Shown here in pieces: positions 53,587-62,765 of a stretch of DNA of 64,000 nt (its first letter is position 1; each line of letters opens with the position of its first letter). The notes beneath the pieces are model-generated. The model did no database searches. It was given only the letters and a program-made list of their open reading frames with translations, and had not been told where the DNA came from. Source of the stretch: Candidatus Gastranaerophilales bacterium. Lineage in GTDB: Bacteria; Cyanobacteriota; Vampirovibrionia; Gastranaerophilales; Gastranaerophilaceae. The position numbers were made by a program, and so were the translations under genes. Where the stretch lies: positions 1-64,000 of the forward strand of contig CALUZA010000046.1 of NCBI GenBank assembly GCA_944325185.1, read 5' to 3'.

Positions 53587-54959
53587 TGGAAGGTTATGAT
53601 TTTCATTTTATTGCTATCGGAGGAGTAGGACAAAGTGCTTTAGCTAAAATTCTTTTGCAACAAGGTTATAAAGTTTCAGGTTCTGATTTATCCGAAAGTA
53701 AATATACAAAACTTGTTCAATCTTTAGGTGCAAAAATTTTTATCGGACAAGATAAAAATAATATTAAAGGCAACCCTACTGTTGTAATATCTTCTGCAAT
53801 TAAAGAAGACAACCCCGAATTAATTGAAGCAAAAGAATTAAATCTTAAAATTATGCATCGTTCTGATTGCTTAAAATTTATTTCAGAAGAATTTGAAACA
53901 TTTATTGGATTATCAGGAACTCACGGTAAGACTACAACAAGCGGAATGCTTTCATTTATTTTGGAAAAAGCAAAAAAAAATCCTGCATACGCTGTGGGAG
54001 GAATACTTCCCGAGTTTCAAATTAACGCAAATTCTTATAAAAATTCAAAATATTTTATTGCTGAATTAGATGAATCGGATGGCTCTATTGTAAAATATCA
54101 TCCTAATTATCTTGTTATTAATAATCTTGAAGCTGATCATCTTGATTTTTATAAAAACGGATTAAAAGACATTTTAGAAACCTTTAAAAAAACCGTTCAA
54201 AACGTCAAAGCCGGTGGAAAAATTTTTATAAATTCAGACAATGAAGGTAATAAAAAATTATTGGATATTATTGAACAAGATAATGTAGTGACTTACGGAA
54301 TTGACGAAAACGTTGATTATCGAGCAAAAAACATTATATTTGATAATTTTAATACATCTTTTGAAATATATAAAAAAGAAAAATTTATAGGCAAAATAAA
54401 TCTTATAATTCCCGGAGTACATAATGTATATAATGCTCTTGCGATAAGCGCTTTATTATGCGAAATCGGTTTTGAATTTAGCGAATTTGGTGAGTTTTTC
54501 TCTGAATTTAGCGGTATGGGAAGAAGGTTTCAAATAGTAGGAGATGTTAAAGGAATTAAAATTATAGATGATTATGCGCATCATCCGACTGAAATAAAAA
54601 CAACGATAAATGCAATTAAAGAAATAAAACAGCGTAAAATTGCAATTTTCCAGCCACACAGATATACAAGATTAAAAGGTTTGTGGGATGAGTTTTTACA
54701 AAGTTTTGACAATATAGATAAGCTTTATGTGTTAGATGTTTTTTGTGCAGGTGATAAGCCCCTTAGTGATTTTAATTCAAAGAATTTTACAAAAGAGATT
54801 TCAAAAAAAGGAATAGATGCAATTTATGTTGAAGGCGATATACAAAAAGCAGCCGAAAAAATTGTACAAGAATTAAAGAAAGATGATATAGTTTTAACCC
54901 TTGGCGCGGGTGATATAACAAAAATTGGCGGTGTTTTGAATGATTTGCTCACAAAATGA
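53586..54959 (+). CDS. murC: UDP-N-acetylmuramate-L-alanine ligase
   Basis: The protein has 457 aa. The ATP-binding motif GTHGKTTTSGM is near residue 111; the N-terminal FIAIGGVGQSALAKILL is the Rossmann-like UDP-binding start, and IIDDYAHHPTEIK marks the Mur ligase C-terminal domain. It adds L-Ala to UDP-MurNAc. The 3' end overlaps murB by 20 nt. Ordered murC-murB-ddl-ftsQ cluster. Confidence 0.97.
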   Translation: MEGYDFHFIAIGGVGQSALAKILLQQGYKVSGSDLSESKYTKLVQSLGAKIFIGQDKNNIKGNPTVVISSAIKEDNPELIEAKELNLKIMHRSDCLKFISEEFETFIGLSGTHGKTTTSGMLSFILEKAKKNPAYAVGGILPEFQINANSYKNSKYFIAELDESDGSIVKYHPNYLVINNLEADHLDFYKNGLKDILETFKKTVQNVKAGGKIFINSDNEGNKKLLDIIEQDNVVTYGIDENVDYRAKNIIFDNFNTSFEIYKKEKFIGKINLIIPGVHNVYNALAISALLCEIGFEFSEFGEFFSEFSGMGRRFQIVGDVKGIKIIDDYAHHPTEIKTTINAIKEIKQRKIAIFQPHRYTRLKGLWDEFLQSFDNIDKLYVLDVFCAGDKPLSDFNSKNFTKEISKKGIDAIYVEGDIQKAAEKIVQELKKDDIVLTLGAGDITKIGGVLNDLLTK

Positions 54960-55869
54960 TATAAAATTTTATAATGATTTTCAATTAACTAATTTTAATA
55001 CCTTAAAAATTAAATCAATGGCAAAATATTTTTATATGCCCGATAATGATGGAGAATTAGTTACTCTTTTAAAGAAATATAAAAATATGAACCCTGTTGT
55101 TATTGGAAATGGTTCTAATATTTTATTTTCATCTCAAGGAGTTGAACAGCCTGTTATATATACAGGAAAAATGAAATCTTGCTTGGTTTTAGGAGAAACT
55201 ATTGAAGTTCAGGCTGGTCTCAAAGTTCAAACATTATCAAAAATCGCACTTGATAAAAAATTGAGTGGTTTTGAATTTTTAATTGGGATACCGGCTTCTT
55301 TAGGGGGTGCTTGTTACATGAATGCGGGCGCTCACGGCAATTCGATAAGCGATAATTTTATAAGTGCAAAAGTTTATGATATTGAAAATAGCAAAATTTT
55401 AACTTTAAAAAAAGAAGAAATGAATTTTTCATACAGGCATTCAATTTTAAAAGAAAAACCATATATTCTTTTAAGTGCTAAATTTGAGCTTAGAAAAGCG
55501 CCTGCAGAAGAAATTAAGTCTAAAATGGATGAAAATATTATTTTTAGAAAAAATAGACAACCAAATTTGGCAATTCCAAATGCGGGTTCTGTATTTAAAA
55601 ATCCGGAAAATTGTGAATTTTCAGCGGGTGCTTTAATTGATAAATGTAATTTAAGAGGCTTTCAAATCGGCGATGTGCAGGTTTGGGAAAATCATTGTAA
55701 TTTTGTTGTTAATAAAGGAAAAGCTACATCAAGTGATTATACTGATGTTGTTTTTGAAATGTATTCAAGGGTAAAAGAAAAATTTAATATTGAACTTGTA
55801 CCTGAAATAATCTATATAGGAAAAATGACTAGAAACGAGAAAGAAAAATGGAAAATACTAAAAAAATAA
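54940..55869 (+). CDS. murB: UDP-N-acetylenolpyruvoylglucosamine reductase
   Basis: The protein has 309 aa. The FAD site VIGNGSNILFSS and IGIPASLGGACYMNAGAHG, the Tyr-loop region SYRHSIL and the catalytic Ser in PNAGSVFKNP are visible. It reduces the enolpyruvyl group to lactyl with NADPH. The start overlaps murC by 20 nt; the end overlaps ddl by 22 nt. Confidence 0.97.
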   Translation: MICSQNDIKFYNDFQLTNFNTLKIKSMAKYFYMPDNDGELVTLLKKYKNMNPVVIGNGSNILFSSQGVEQPVIYTGKMKSCLVLGETIEVQAGLKVQTLSKIALDKKLSGFEFLIGIPASLGGACYMNAGAHGNSISDNFISAKVYDIENSKILTLKKEEMNFSYRHSILKEKPYILLSAKFELRKAPAEEIKSKMDENIIFRKNRQPNLAIPNAGSVFKNPENCEFSAGALIDKCNLRGFQIGDVQVWENHCNFVVNKGKATSSDYTDVVFEMYSRVKEKFNIELVPEIIYIGKMTRNEKEKWKILKK

Positions 55870-56807
55870 ATAAAAATTCAAAAATCGGCGTATTGTGCGG
55901 TGGTTTATCAAATGAAAGAGAAGTCTCTCTGCGCTCGGGAAGAAATGTTTTTAAAGCGTTAATTGAACTTGGATATAAAGATGTTACATTAATTGATGTT
56001 GATAGGAATATTGCTTCAACTTTAGCCGAAACAAAAATTGAATATGCTTTCAATGTTCTTCATGGAAGATACGGGGAAGATGGCTGTATACAAGGAGTTT
56101 TAGAGTTTTTAAATATACCTTATACAGGTTGCTCCGTTATGGCAAGTTCAATTTGTATGGATAAAATTATGACGAAAAGAGTTTTGTCTGCTAATAAAGA
56201 AATTCCTTTGATTAAATCAGAAAGTGCTGTTTCAAAAGAAGAGGCAATAGAAAAAATAAAAAATTTAAAATTTCCAATTATAATTAAACCGTCAAGAGAG
56301 GGTTCTTCAATTGGCATGACAAAAGTAAATGGGGAAGGTGAAGCTTTAAATAAAGCTCTTGATGAGGCTTTTAAGTGTGATAAAGAAATTTTAATTGAAG
56401 AATATTTGGAAGGTGAATCTGCGACAGTTGGAGTTTTGGAGAGAATTAAGGATGGAGAAAAAGAAATTTTTGCAACTCCGATTCTTGGTTTTAAAACTAA
56501 AACAGAATGGTATGATTATGAAGCAAAATATACCAAAGGTTTGACTGAATTTATATTACCTGCGAATTTTAACCCTGAATTAACAAAAAAAATACAAAAT
56601 ATTGCGCTTCTTGCTCATAAATTAACAGGATGCAAAGGATTATCCAGAGTTGACTTTTTAGTGCATAATAACATACCATATATATTGGAAATCAACACTA
56701 ACCCTGGCATGACAGATACTTCTGATTTACCGGCGCAAGCAAGTGCAATGGGTATAGATTATAATGAACTTGTTGATATAATTTTAAAAACATCGGAGCT
56801 TGAATAA
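55848..56807 (+). CDS. ddl: D-alanine-D-alanine ligase
   Basis: The protein has 319 aa, an ATP-grasp enzyme. N-terminal VLCGGLSNEREVSLRSG, the loop FPIIIKPSREGSSIGMTK, and metal-ligand ILEINTNPGMTDTSDLPAQA are typical. It joins two D-Ala for the peptidoglycan stem. It overlaps murB by 22 nt and is 4 nt from ftsQ. Confidence 0.97.
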   Translation: MENTKKINKNSKIGVLCGGLSNEREVSLRSGRNVFKALIELGYKDVTLIDVDRNIASTLAETKIEYAFNVLHGRYGEDGCIQGVLEFLNIPYTGCSVMASSICMDKIMTKRVLSANKEIPLIKSESAVSKEEAIEKIKNLKFPIIIKPSREGSSIGMTKVNGEGEALNKALDEAFKCDKEILIEEYLEGESATVGVLERIKDGEKEIFATPILGFKTKTEWYDYEAKYTKGLTEFILPANFNPELTKKIQNIALLAHKLTGCKGLSRVDFLVHNNIPYILEINTNPGMTDTSDLPAQASAMGIDYNELVDIILKTSELE

Positions 56808-56811
56808 TAAG

Positions 56812-57780
56812 ATGGGATTGCTCTATCAAAAAAGAAGACTTAAAGTTAATAAAATAAAAAGACAAATTGCTACTAATCGTGCAAATTTGCAAAGAATACG
56901 TGTGCTTTTGTCGCTTATAATGATAGTTGCAATTTCATATTCTGGTATCAAAATATTAAAAATGCCTCAATGGTATATTGATTCAAGTAAGCTTGCAAAA
57001 GCGGATACTTCTGTTTTAAAAATTCAAGGCAATGTTATTACTCCGGATTACAAAATAATTAACATGGCAAGACAGACGCAGCTCCCGTATACTCAAATTT
57101 TCAGATTAGACACAAGTGAACTTGAAGAAAATATTAAACAATTACAACCTGTTAAAAAAGTATATGTAAGGCGTTATTGGTTTCCTGCAAGGTTGCAAAT
57201 TACAATCGAAGAAAGGACCCCTGCATTTTTGCTTGCACCAAATCTTGATTCTGAACCAAATTCTGCGCTTTCTTCCGACGGTGTATTAATTGATCATGAT
57301 TATTTGCCTTTTAATTCCAATATAAAAGCAAAAAAACTCTTAACTTATGGGGTTAGAAACGGGCATGATGAAGTTTGGGACAAAAAAAAGGTAGAAGAAA
57401 TCTTAAAACTTACAAAAGCAATGGAAGCATATTCGGGACTTTCTGTTGTTTATATAGACATCAGAAATCAAAAAGATGTCTATATTATGCTTGATGATTA
57501 TTTAATCAGATTTGGTGAAATAAATGATTCGGCTATATCAAGAGCAAAAAGAATTGCTTCTATTTTACCTGCGGCAAAAAAGAATGCGGATAAATTGAAA
57601 TATATTGATTTAAGGTGGGAAGATTCTTGTTATTTGCGTCTTGAAGGTGTAAAAGAACAAAGAAATGAAAACAGAATACAACAAAACCAAACATCTCAAA
57701 TTCAATCTGTTTCATCAGAGCAGCAAACAACAAAAGTCGAAGACAATAAACAGCCTAAAATGGATGATAATCAGGAATAA
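56812..57780 (+). CDS. ftsQ: Cell-division protein FtsQ
   Basis: The protein has 322 aa. A cytoplasmic basic tail, one membrane helix (LLSLIMIVAISYSGIKIL), a POTRA domain (about 65-140, with VKKVYVRRYWFPARLQITIEE split by context) and a beta domain follow. The last 45 residues are Gln/Asn-rich. It links early and late divisome proteins. A TTG at 56800 is an alternative start. It overlaps the 3' end of the convergent gene by 10 nt. ftsA and ftsZ do not follow. Confidence 0.9.
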   Translation: MGLLYQKRRLKVNKIKRQIATNRANLQRIRVLLSLIMIVAISYSGIKILKMPQWYIDSSKLAKADTSVLKIQGNVITPDYKIINMARQTQLPYTQIFRLDTSELEENIKQLQPVKKVYVRRYWFPARLQITIEERTPAFLLAPNLDSEPNSALSSDGVLIDHDYLPFNSNIKAKKLLTYGVRNGHDEVWDKKKVEEILKLTKAMEAYSGLSVVYIDIRNQKDVYIMLDDYLIRFGEINDSAISRAKRIASILPAAKKNADKLKYIDLRWEDSCYLRLEGVKEQRNENRIQQNQTSQIQSVSSEQQTTKVEDNKQPKMDDNQE

Positions 57781-58976
57781 CAGCTTTCAATAAAAGCTTT
57801 TATATTTTCATCTTTAATATTTTCAATTATTTTTTTATTTACAAGTTGAACAGCTCCAAGATTTTTCAAAACTTGTATTGTTGCTGTAATTAAGTTTACG
57901 GGAAGCTCGTTTTCGTTTATTTTATTTGCTAAAATTTGAACTTTATTTTTTAGTTTGTATTCATTTACTATTTTGAGTGCAATTTCAAACCTGTAAGCTT
58001 GTTCAATATTATTGAATTCTTGTTCGATGTTATCGAAATTAAAATCAAGAGAATTTAAAAAAGCGCAGATATTTTTTAATTCAAGTTTGGTATCTTTGTC
58101 TAAATCAAAACTATATATGTCATTATCGCAGTATTCTTGGAAGTTAAGTTTTGCTAATGCTAAAAGATTTTTTATATATTGATTTTCGAATTTAGATAAA
58201 TATTTGATAAAGTCAGAAATTTGATAATAAATTATAGTGTTTAGCGAAATATTTTCAGGATAGTTTTCAATTAAAACTCCAAAAATTCTTGCTATACTAT
58301 CTTCTTTAAAAATATTTTCTAAAGTCTTAAAGTCGTTAAAATCAAGCAAATTAGAAATTATATTTGCTAAAAAAGGGCTATTGAAACAATTTTCAAGACA
58401 GAATTGAGTTGAATTATTTTCTCCGTAAGCTAAAACAAATGTGTAAGCTGATAATTTTTCAAATTCGTCTTTTGAATTTAGGATTAGATTTTTCATTTTA
58501 TTTAAAACTTCAAAATCATTGAATTCTTTTAATGTTTTTGCGCAATTAATTTTTAAAGGCATAAAATCAGAAAATGCATTTTTATTTAATTGTTCAATAG
58601 CAAGAGAATCTTTTATATAGCTAAAATACTTTGCACAATATGTTTTTATTTCACCTGAACCATTTTCAAAAAAATCTAAAATTTTATCGGTTAAATCTTC
58701 GTCTGCAAATTTTAACCAAGATTTTATAATTAAATCTTCAAAATCATAATTGTAAATTTGAGCAAATTTAAATATTGTATCTAAATCATTTTTGTTAATT
58801 AACTTAACAAAATCATTAATAATTCTTTCTTTTATAAATGGAAAAATAAATTCACTATTTTCACATAAATATTTGTAATTGCTTAAATCCCCAGTCTTTA
58901 CAAGCATTTTAATTGTGTTTTGTGAAATATTTTTATCTTTTGAAGTAATATTTTTTAACAAATTTGGTAACGGCAT
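57771..58976 (-). CDS. HEAT-repeat-like helical protein
   Basis: The protein has 401 aa and is almost entirely helical, with repeated two-helix units such as IKTYCAKYFSYIKDSLAIEQL and LKINCAKTLKEFNDFEVLNKM that resemble HEAT repeats. No signal peptide or membrane helix. The ATG at 58976 is chosen because an extended -10 box ends 6 nt upstream; an in-frame ATG exists at 58994. HEAT proteins bind partners; none is indicated here. It is divergent from pyrH. Confidence 0.6.
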   Translation of the reverse strand: MPLPNLLKNITSKDKNISQNTIKMLVKTGDLSNYKYLCENSEFIFPFIKERIINDFVKLINKNDLDTIFKFAQIYNYDFEDLIIKSWLKFADEDLTDKILDFFENGSGEIKTYCAKYFSYIKDSLAIEQLNKNAFSDFMPLKINCAKTLKEFNDFEVLNKMKNLILNSKDEFEKLSAYTFVLAYGENNSTQFCLENCFNSPFLANIISNLLDFNDFKTLENIFKEDSIARIFGVLIENYPENISLNTIIYYQISDFIKYLSKFENQYIKNLLALAKLNFQEYCDNDIYSFDLDKDTKLELKNICAFLNSLDFNFDNIEQEFNNIEQAYRFEIALKIVNEYKLKNKVQILANKINENELPVNLITATIQVLKNLGAVQLVNKKIIENIKDENIKAFIESCYS

Positions 58977-58982
58977 AATTAA

Positions 58983-58991
58983 ATTATTACA
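58983..58991 (-). promoter_or_regulatory. Extended -10 box directly before the HEAT-like gene
   Basis: On the minus strand TGTAATAAT is followed by 6 nt and the ATG at 58976, with no Shine-Dalgarno sequence. This is the same architecture as at 33611-33626. Confidence 0.45.
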
Positions 58992-59059
58992 CATTGATAA
59001 AATCTTGTGTATAATTGATTTATATTATTTTTTAAATTATGTTTTGAAAAAGGTGTTAA

Positions 59060-59782
59060 ATGGAAAATCTAAAATACAAAAAAATTCTTCTTAAAATCTC
59101 CGGAGAAGCACTTTTGGGCTCTCAACAATTCGGAATTGATCCTGAACCTGTGCAAAAAATTTGTGCAGAAATTAAAAAAGCTTATGATATGAATGTGCAA
59201 ATTGCCGTAGTTGTCGGTGGCGGTAATATTTTTAGAGGCATGAACAATTCAAGAAAACTTGGAATGGATCAAGCTTCTGGTGATTATGTAGGCATGTTGG
59301 CAACAGTTATGAATGCTATTGCGCTGCAATCGGAATTAAGGAAAATAGGTGTTAGCTGCAGGGTTCAATCGGCAATTAATATGGAAAAAATTGCAGAACC
59401 ATATATTAGATTTAAAGCAATAAGACACTTGGAAAAAGGCAGAGTTGTTATTTTTGCTGCGGGAACAGGAAATCCTTTCTTTACAACTGATACAGCGGCA
59501 GCCCTAAGAGCAGCAGAAATCGGTGCAGATGCCATGCTTATGGCAAAAAATGGGGTAGACGGAATTTATTCGGATGATCCCAAGACAAACAAAAATGCAG
59601 TAAAATATGATAAAATAAGTTACGATGATATTATTGTAAATGGCTTAAAGGTTATGGATTTAACTTCTTGTGCTTTATGTAAACAAAATAATATACCAAT
59701 ATGCGTATTTGATTTTAGTTTGGAAGATAGTATCGTTAAAATTTTAAACAATGAAAACATTGGAACAATAGTTACAGAATAA
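59060..59782 (+). CDS. pyrH: UMP kinase
   Basis: The protein has 240 aa. ILLKISGEALLG at the N-terminus and VVVGGGNIFRG are the amino-acid-kinase fold motifs; AAGTGNPFFTTDTAAALRA is the UMP site. It makes UDP and is usually GTP-regulated. AAGGTG precedes the ATG. It heads pyrH-frr-cdsA-rnc-rpe. Confidence 0.97.
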   Translation: MENLKYKKILLKISGEALLGSQQFGIDPEPVQKICAEIKKAYDMNVQIAVVVGGGNIFRGMNNSRKLGMDQASGDYVGMLATVMNAIALQSELRKIGVSCRVQSAINMEKIAEPYIRFKAIRHLEKGRVVIFAAGTGNPFFTTDTAAALRAAEIGADAMLMAKNGVDGIYSDDPKTNKNAVKYDKISYDDIIVNGLKVMDLTSCALCKQNNIPICVFDFSLEDSIVKILNNENIGTIVTE

Positions 59783-59801
59783 TGATTTAGGAGAAAATAA
59801 A

Positions 59802-60362
59802 ATGCCAATTGAAGAAATTAAAAAACAAGCAAATGAGAAAATGGAAAAATGCACGCTTCAGCTTTCAAAAGAACTTGCTTCTGTTAGAACCGGAAGAGCT
59901 AACCCTCTTATTTTAGATAAAGTAGTAGTTGATTACTACGGCGCTCCGACAGGACTTCGTCAATTAGCACAAGTTTCTGTTTCAGAAGGTACAACTCTTG
60001 TAATAACTCCTTTTGATAAATCAATAATAAAAGAAATTGAAAAAGCAATTGTAAAAGCAGAAATCGGAATTACTCCAAATTCGGATGGCGTTGTTATAAG
60101 ACTTCAATTCCCGCCTTTAACTCAAGATAGAAGAAAAGAATTAGCTAAAGAAGTTAAAGCAATAGGCGAAGAAGCAAAAGTTGCAATAAGAAATGTACGC
60201 CGTGATATGCAAGATGCTGTTAAAAAGCTTGAAAAAAGCGCAAATTTGCCTGAAGATACTATAAAAGACGGTCTTGATCAGGTTCAAAAAATAACGGATA
60301 AATTTATAAAATCAGTTGATGAAACAGTAAGCGCTAAAGAAAAAGAGGTTATGGAGATATAA
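59802..60362 (+). CDS. frr: Ribosome recycling factor
   Basis: The protein has 186 aa, the standard length. LASVRTGRANPLILDKVVVDYYG split across the first helix and hinge and IAVRNVRRD-like AIRNVRRDMQDAVK are family signatures. With EF-G it splits post-termination ribosomes. TAGGAGA precedes the ATG, 19 nt after pyrH, a pairing widespread in bacteria. Confidence 0.97.
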   Translation: MPIEEIKKQANEKMEKCTLQLSKELASVRTGRANPLILDKVVVDYYGAPTGLRQLAQVSVSEGTTLVITPFDKSIIKEIEKAIVKAEIGITPNSDGVVIRLQFPPLTQDRRKELAKEVKAIGEEAKVAIRNVRRDMQDAVKKLEKSANLPEDTIKDGLDQVQKITDKFIKSVDETVSAKEKEVMEI

Positions 60363-60363
60363 A

Positions 60364-61272
60364 TTGTTAGAAGATGCTGCTCTAAAAAAGAATAAGCTGA
60401 CAAGAGTAATAACAGGGGTAATAATTTCAATAATATCAATTGTAGCGATTATTTTAGGCTCGCTTCCTTTGTTTGTTTGCTTGCTTTTAATTATTACCCT
60501 TTGTTCAAGGGAATTTGTTAAAATATTAAGATATAAAGGATTTCATCCAAGTTTATCTATAATTTTATTTTCGGCTTTTGTTTTTGCAACTTTAACGTTT
60601 TTCCATAGATTTGATATGGTTCCTTCGATGCTGACCTTAACTATAATGGCATCTTTTTTGGTTGTTCTTTTCAGAGGACGCCAGCCTTATATAGTAAATG
60701 TTGCAACAACTATTTTGGGGGCGTTGTATTGCGGGTGGCTTCCTTGTCATTTGCTTTTAATTCGTCAAATAGGCATGAATAGAGTTAGTGCTTTTCAATT
60801 TTCTTATTCCGAGGGTCTCTGTCTTTTGATGTTTGTCTTTTTAGCGGTTGCTATGACTGATATCGGGGCATATTATTTTGGTGTACGATTTGGAAAACAT
60901 AAACTTGCAGAAGTTATAAGTCCTAAGAAAACTGTAGAAGGTGCAGTTGGCGGGGCTTTGTGTGCAATTGTAGTTTCTTGTTTGGGTGTTTTTTATACGG
61001 AGTTAAGTCTTTGTCAATTAATTATTGGCGGTATTATTATAACAGCCTCAGCTCAACTTGGAGATTTATCCGAATCTCTTATTAAAAGAGATGCGGGTGT
61101 TAAAGATTCAAGCGATATTTTACCCGGACATGGCGGTATGTTGGATAGATTTGACGGGTATATTTTTGCAATTCCTGTTGCGTATTATTTCTTCACGCAT
61201 TTTGCATTGGGAAAAAATGTTTTTGTAGAATTTTTAAGTTATTTTATGGGTGCAATAAATGTCTATTTCTGA
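60364..61272 (+). CDS. cdsA: Phosphatidate cytidylyltransferase
   Basis: The protein has 302 aa and about eight membrane helices. The C-terminal signature SLIKRDAGVKDSSDILPGHG then GMLDRFDG marks CdsA, which makes CDP-diacylglycerol for phospholipids. The start is a TTG at 60364 with GGAG about 8 nt upstream. It begins 1 nt after the frr stop and overlaps rnc by 14 nt. Confidence 0.95.
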   Translation: MLEDAALKKNKLTRVITGVIISIISIVAIILGSLPLFVCLLLIITLCSREFVKILRYKGFHPSLSIILFSAFVFATLTFFHRFDMVPSMLTLTIMASFLVVLFRGRQPYIVNVATTILGALYCGWLPCHLLLIRQIGMNRVSAFQFSYSEGLCLLMFVFLAVAMTDIGAYYFGVRFGKHKLAEVISPKKTVEGAVGGALCAIVVSCLGVFYTELSLCQLIIGGIIITASAQLGDLSESLIKRDAGVKDSSDILPGHGGMLDRFDGYIFAIPVAYYFFTHFALGKNVFVEFLSYFMGAINVYF

Positions 61273-61996
61273 TTTAATCACCGAGGAAAGACTTGAAAAA
61301 CTGCATAATTTTGAGCAAAAATATAATCTGAATTTTTCTGATATTAATCTTTTAAATCAAGCTTTTTGTCATACTTCATATACTAATGAAAATAATTTGG
61401 GAGCTGAAAATTCTTATGAAAGGCTTGAATTTCTTGGGGATGCTGTCTTAAAGCTTTCAATTAGTAGTCTTTTTTATAATAATTTTCAAAATTATCAAGA
61501 AGGTAATTTAACAAAATTAAGAGCTGAAATTGTTTCAGATAAAAATATCTCAAATTATGCAAGAAAATTGGGATTTGAAGATTTAATTTTGCTTGGAAAA
61601 AACGAAAGAAAGCTTGGCGGAGCAAAAAAAGAGTCTATATTAGCTTGTGCTTTTGAAGCTTTTTTAGGTGCAATATATATTGAATACAAAGAAGAAGGAT
61701 ATAATAAAGCCTTAAATTTTTTAATCGAAAATTTTAGAGATGAAATTTTTTCTATGGATGAAAAAATAAATTTTTTAAATCCTAAGGCAATTTTACAAGA
61801 ATACACTCAAGGAATTTCAAAGGAATTGCCAATATATAATCTTGTAAAAGAAGAAGGAAAAGAACACAAAAAGACATTTTATGTCGAAGTAAGTTACAAA
61901 AATGAAGTGATAGGCAAAGGGAGCGCAAAAAATATTAAAGAAGCCTCTCAAAATGCAGCTTTGGACGCACTGACACAATTAGGAATATTGAAATGA
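61259..61996 (+). CDS. rnc: Ribonuclease III
   Basis: The protein has 245 aa. The catalytic signature YERLEFLGDAVLKLS and the second acidic site ACAFEAFLGAIYIEY are intact. A dsRNA-binding domain (about 165-240, NPKAILQEYTQG start) follows. It cuts dsRNA in rRNA maturation. It overlaps cdsA by 14 nt and rpe by 4 nt (ATGA). Confidence 0.97.
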   Translation: MSISDLITEERLEKLHNFEQKYNLNFSDINLLNQAFCHTSYTNENNLGAENSYERLEFLGDAVLKLSISSLFYNNFQNYQEGNLTKLRAEIVSDKNISNYARKLGFEDLILLGKNERKLGGAKKESILACAFEAFLGAIYIEYKEEGYNKALNFLIENFRDEIFSMDEKINFLNPKAILQEYTQGISKELPIYNLVKEEGKEHKKTFYVEVSYKNEVIGKGSAKNIKEASQNAALDALTQLGILK

Positions 61997-62631
61997 CAAT
62001 TATATCGCCTTCTATTTTATCTTGTGATTTTTCTGATTTAAAAACTGATATTAAAAAAGTTGAGCCTTATGTACCTTGGATTCATATTGATGTTATGGAT
62101 GGGCATTTTGTACCGAATATTTCAATAGGAATACCTGTTGTCAAATCTATAAGACAAATCACCAATCTTTTTTTTGATGTTCATTTGATGATCGAGAATC
62201 CTCAAAAATATGTTGATGCTTTTATTGACGCAGGTGCTGATTTAATAACTTTTCATTATGAGGCAACAAAAGAAAAGACTCCTCAAGTTATAGAACAAAT
62301 AAAAAAGAGAGATAAAAAAGCAGGACTTTCGATTAAGCCGAAAACTAACCCCGAGGAAATTAAAGAATATATTGATTTGTGTGATTTAATATTAATTATG
62401 ACGGTTGAACCCGGATTTGGCGGGCAAAAATTCATGGATGATTGTGCAAAAAAAATTCCTATAATTCGAAATTTATCATCAAGAAAAGATTTAATAATAC
62501 AAGTAGATGGTGGAATTAACGATATAACAGGAAAATTATGCAGAAATCTTGGCGCTGATTCTCTTGTTTCAGGAAATTATATCTATAAATCGGAAAATAT
62601 AAAGCAGGCGATTGAGTCTTTAAATAAATAA
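61993..62631 (+). CDS. rpe: Ribulose-phosphate 3-epimerase
   Basis: The protein has 212 aa and a TIM barrel with HIDVMDGHFVPNIS (metal and catalytic residues), HLMIENPQKY and MTVEPGFGGQKF. It interconverts ribulose-5-P and xylulose-5-P in the pentose phosphate pathway. It ends the operon; the following 134 nt are AT-rich without visible features. Confidence 0.97.
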   Translation: MTIISPSILSCDFSDLKTDIKKVEPYVPWIHIDVMDGHFVPNISIGIPVVKSIRQITNLFFDVHLMIENPQKYVDAFIDAGADLITFHYEATKEKTPQVIEQIKKRDKKAGLSIKPKTNPEEIKEYIDLCDLILIMTVEPGFGGQKFMDDCAKKIPIIRNLSSRKDLIIQVDGGINDITGKLCRNLGADSLVSGNYIYKSENIKQAIESLNK

Positions 62632-62765
62632 AAGTTTATTATATATTAAATTTATAAAATAAATTGTAAAATTATCTATAAATATATTTTATATGTTTTT
62701 ATTTTTAATTTAAAATAACGCTATGGTTGTTTAAAATTAAAAATTTAAAGATATAAGGAGAATAT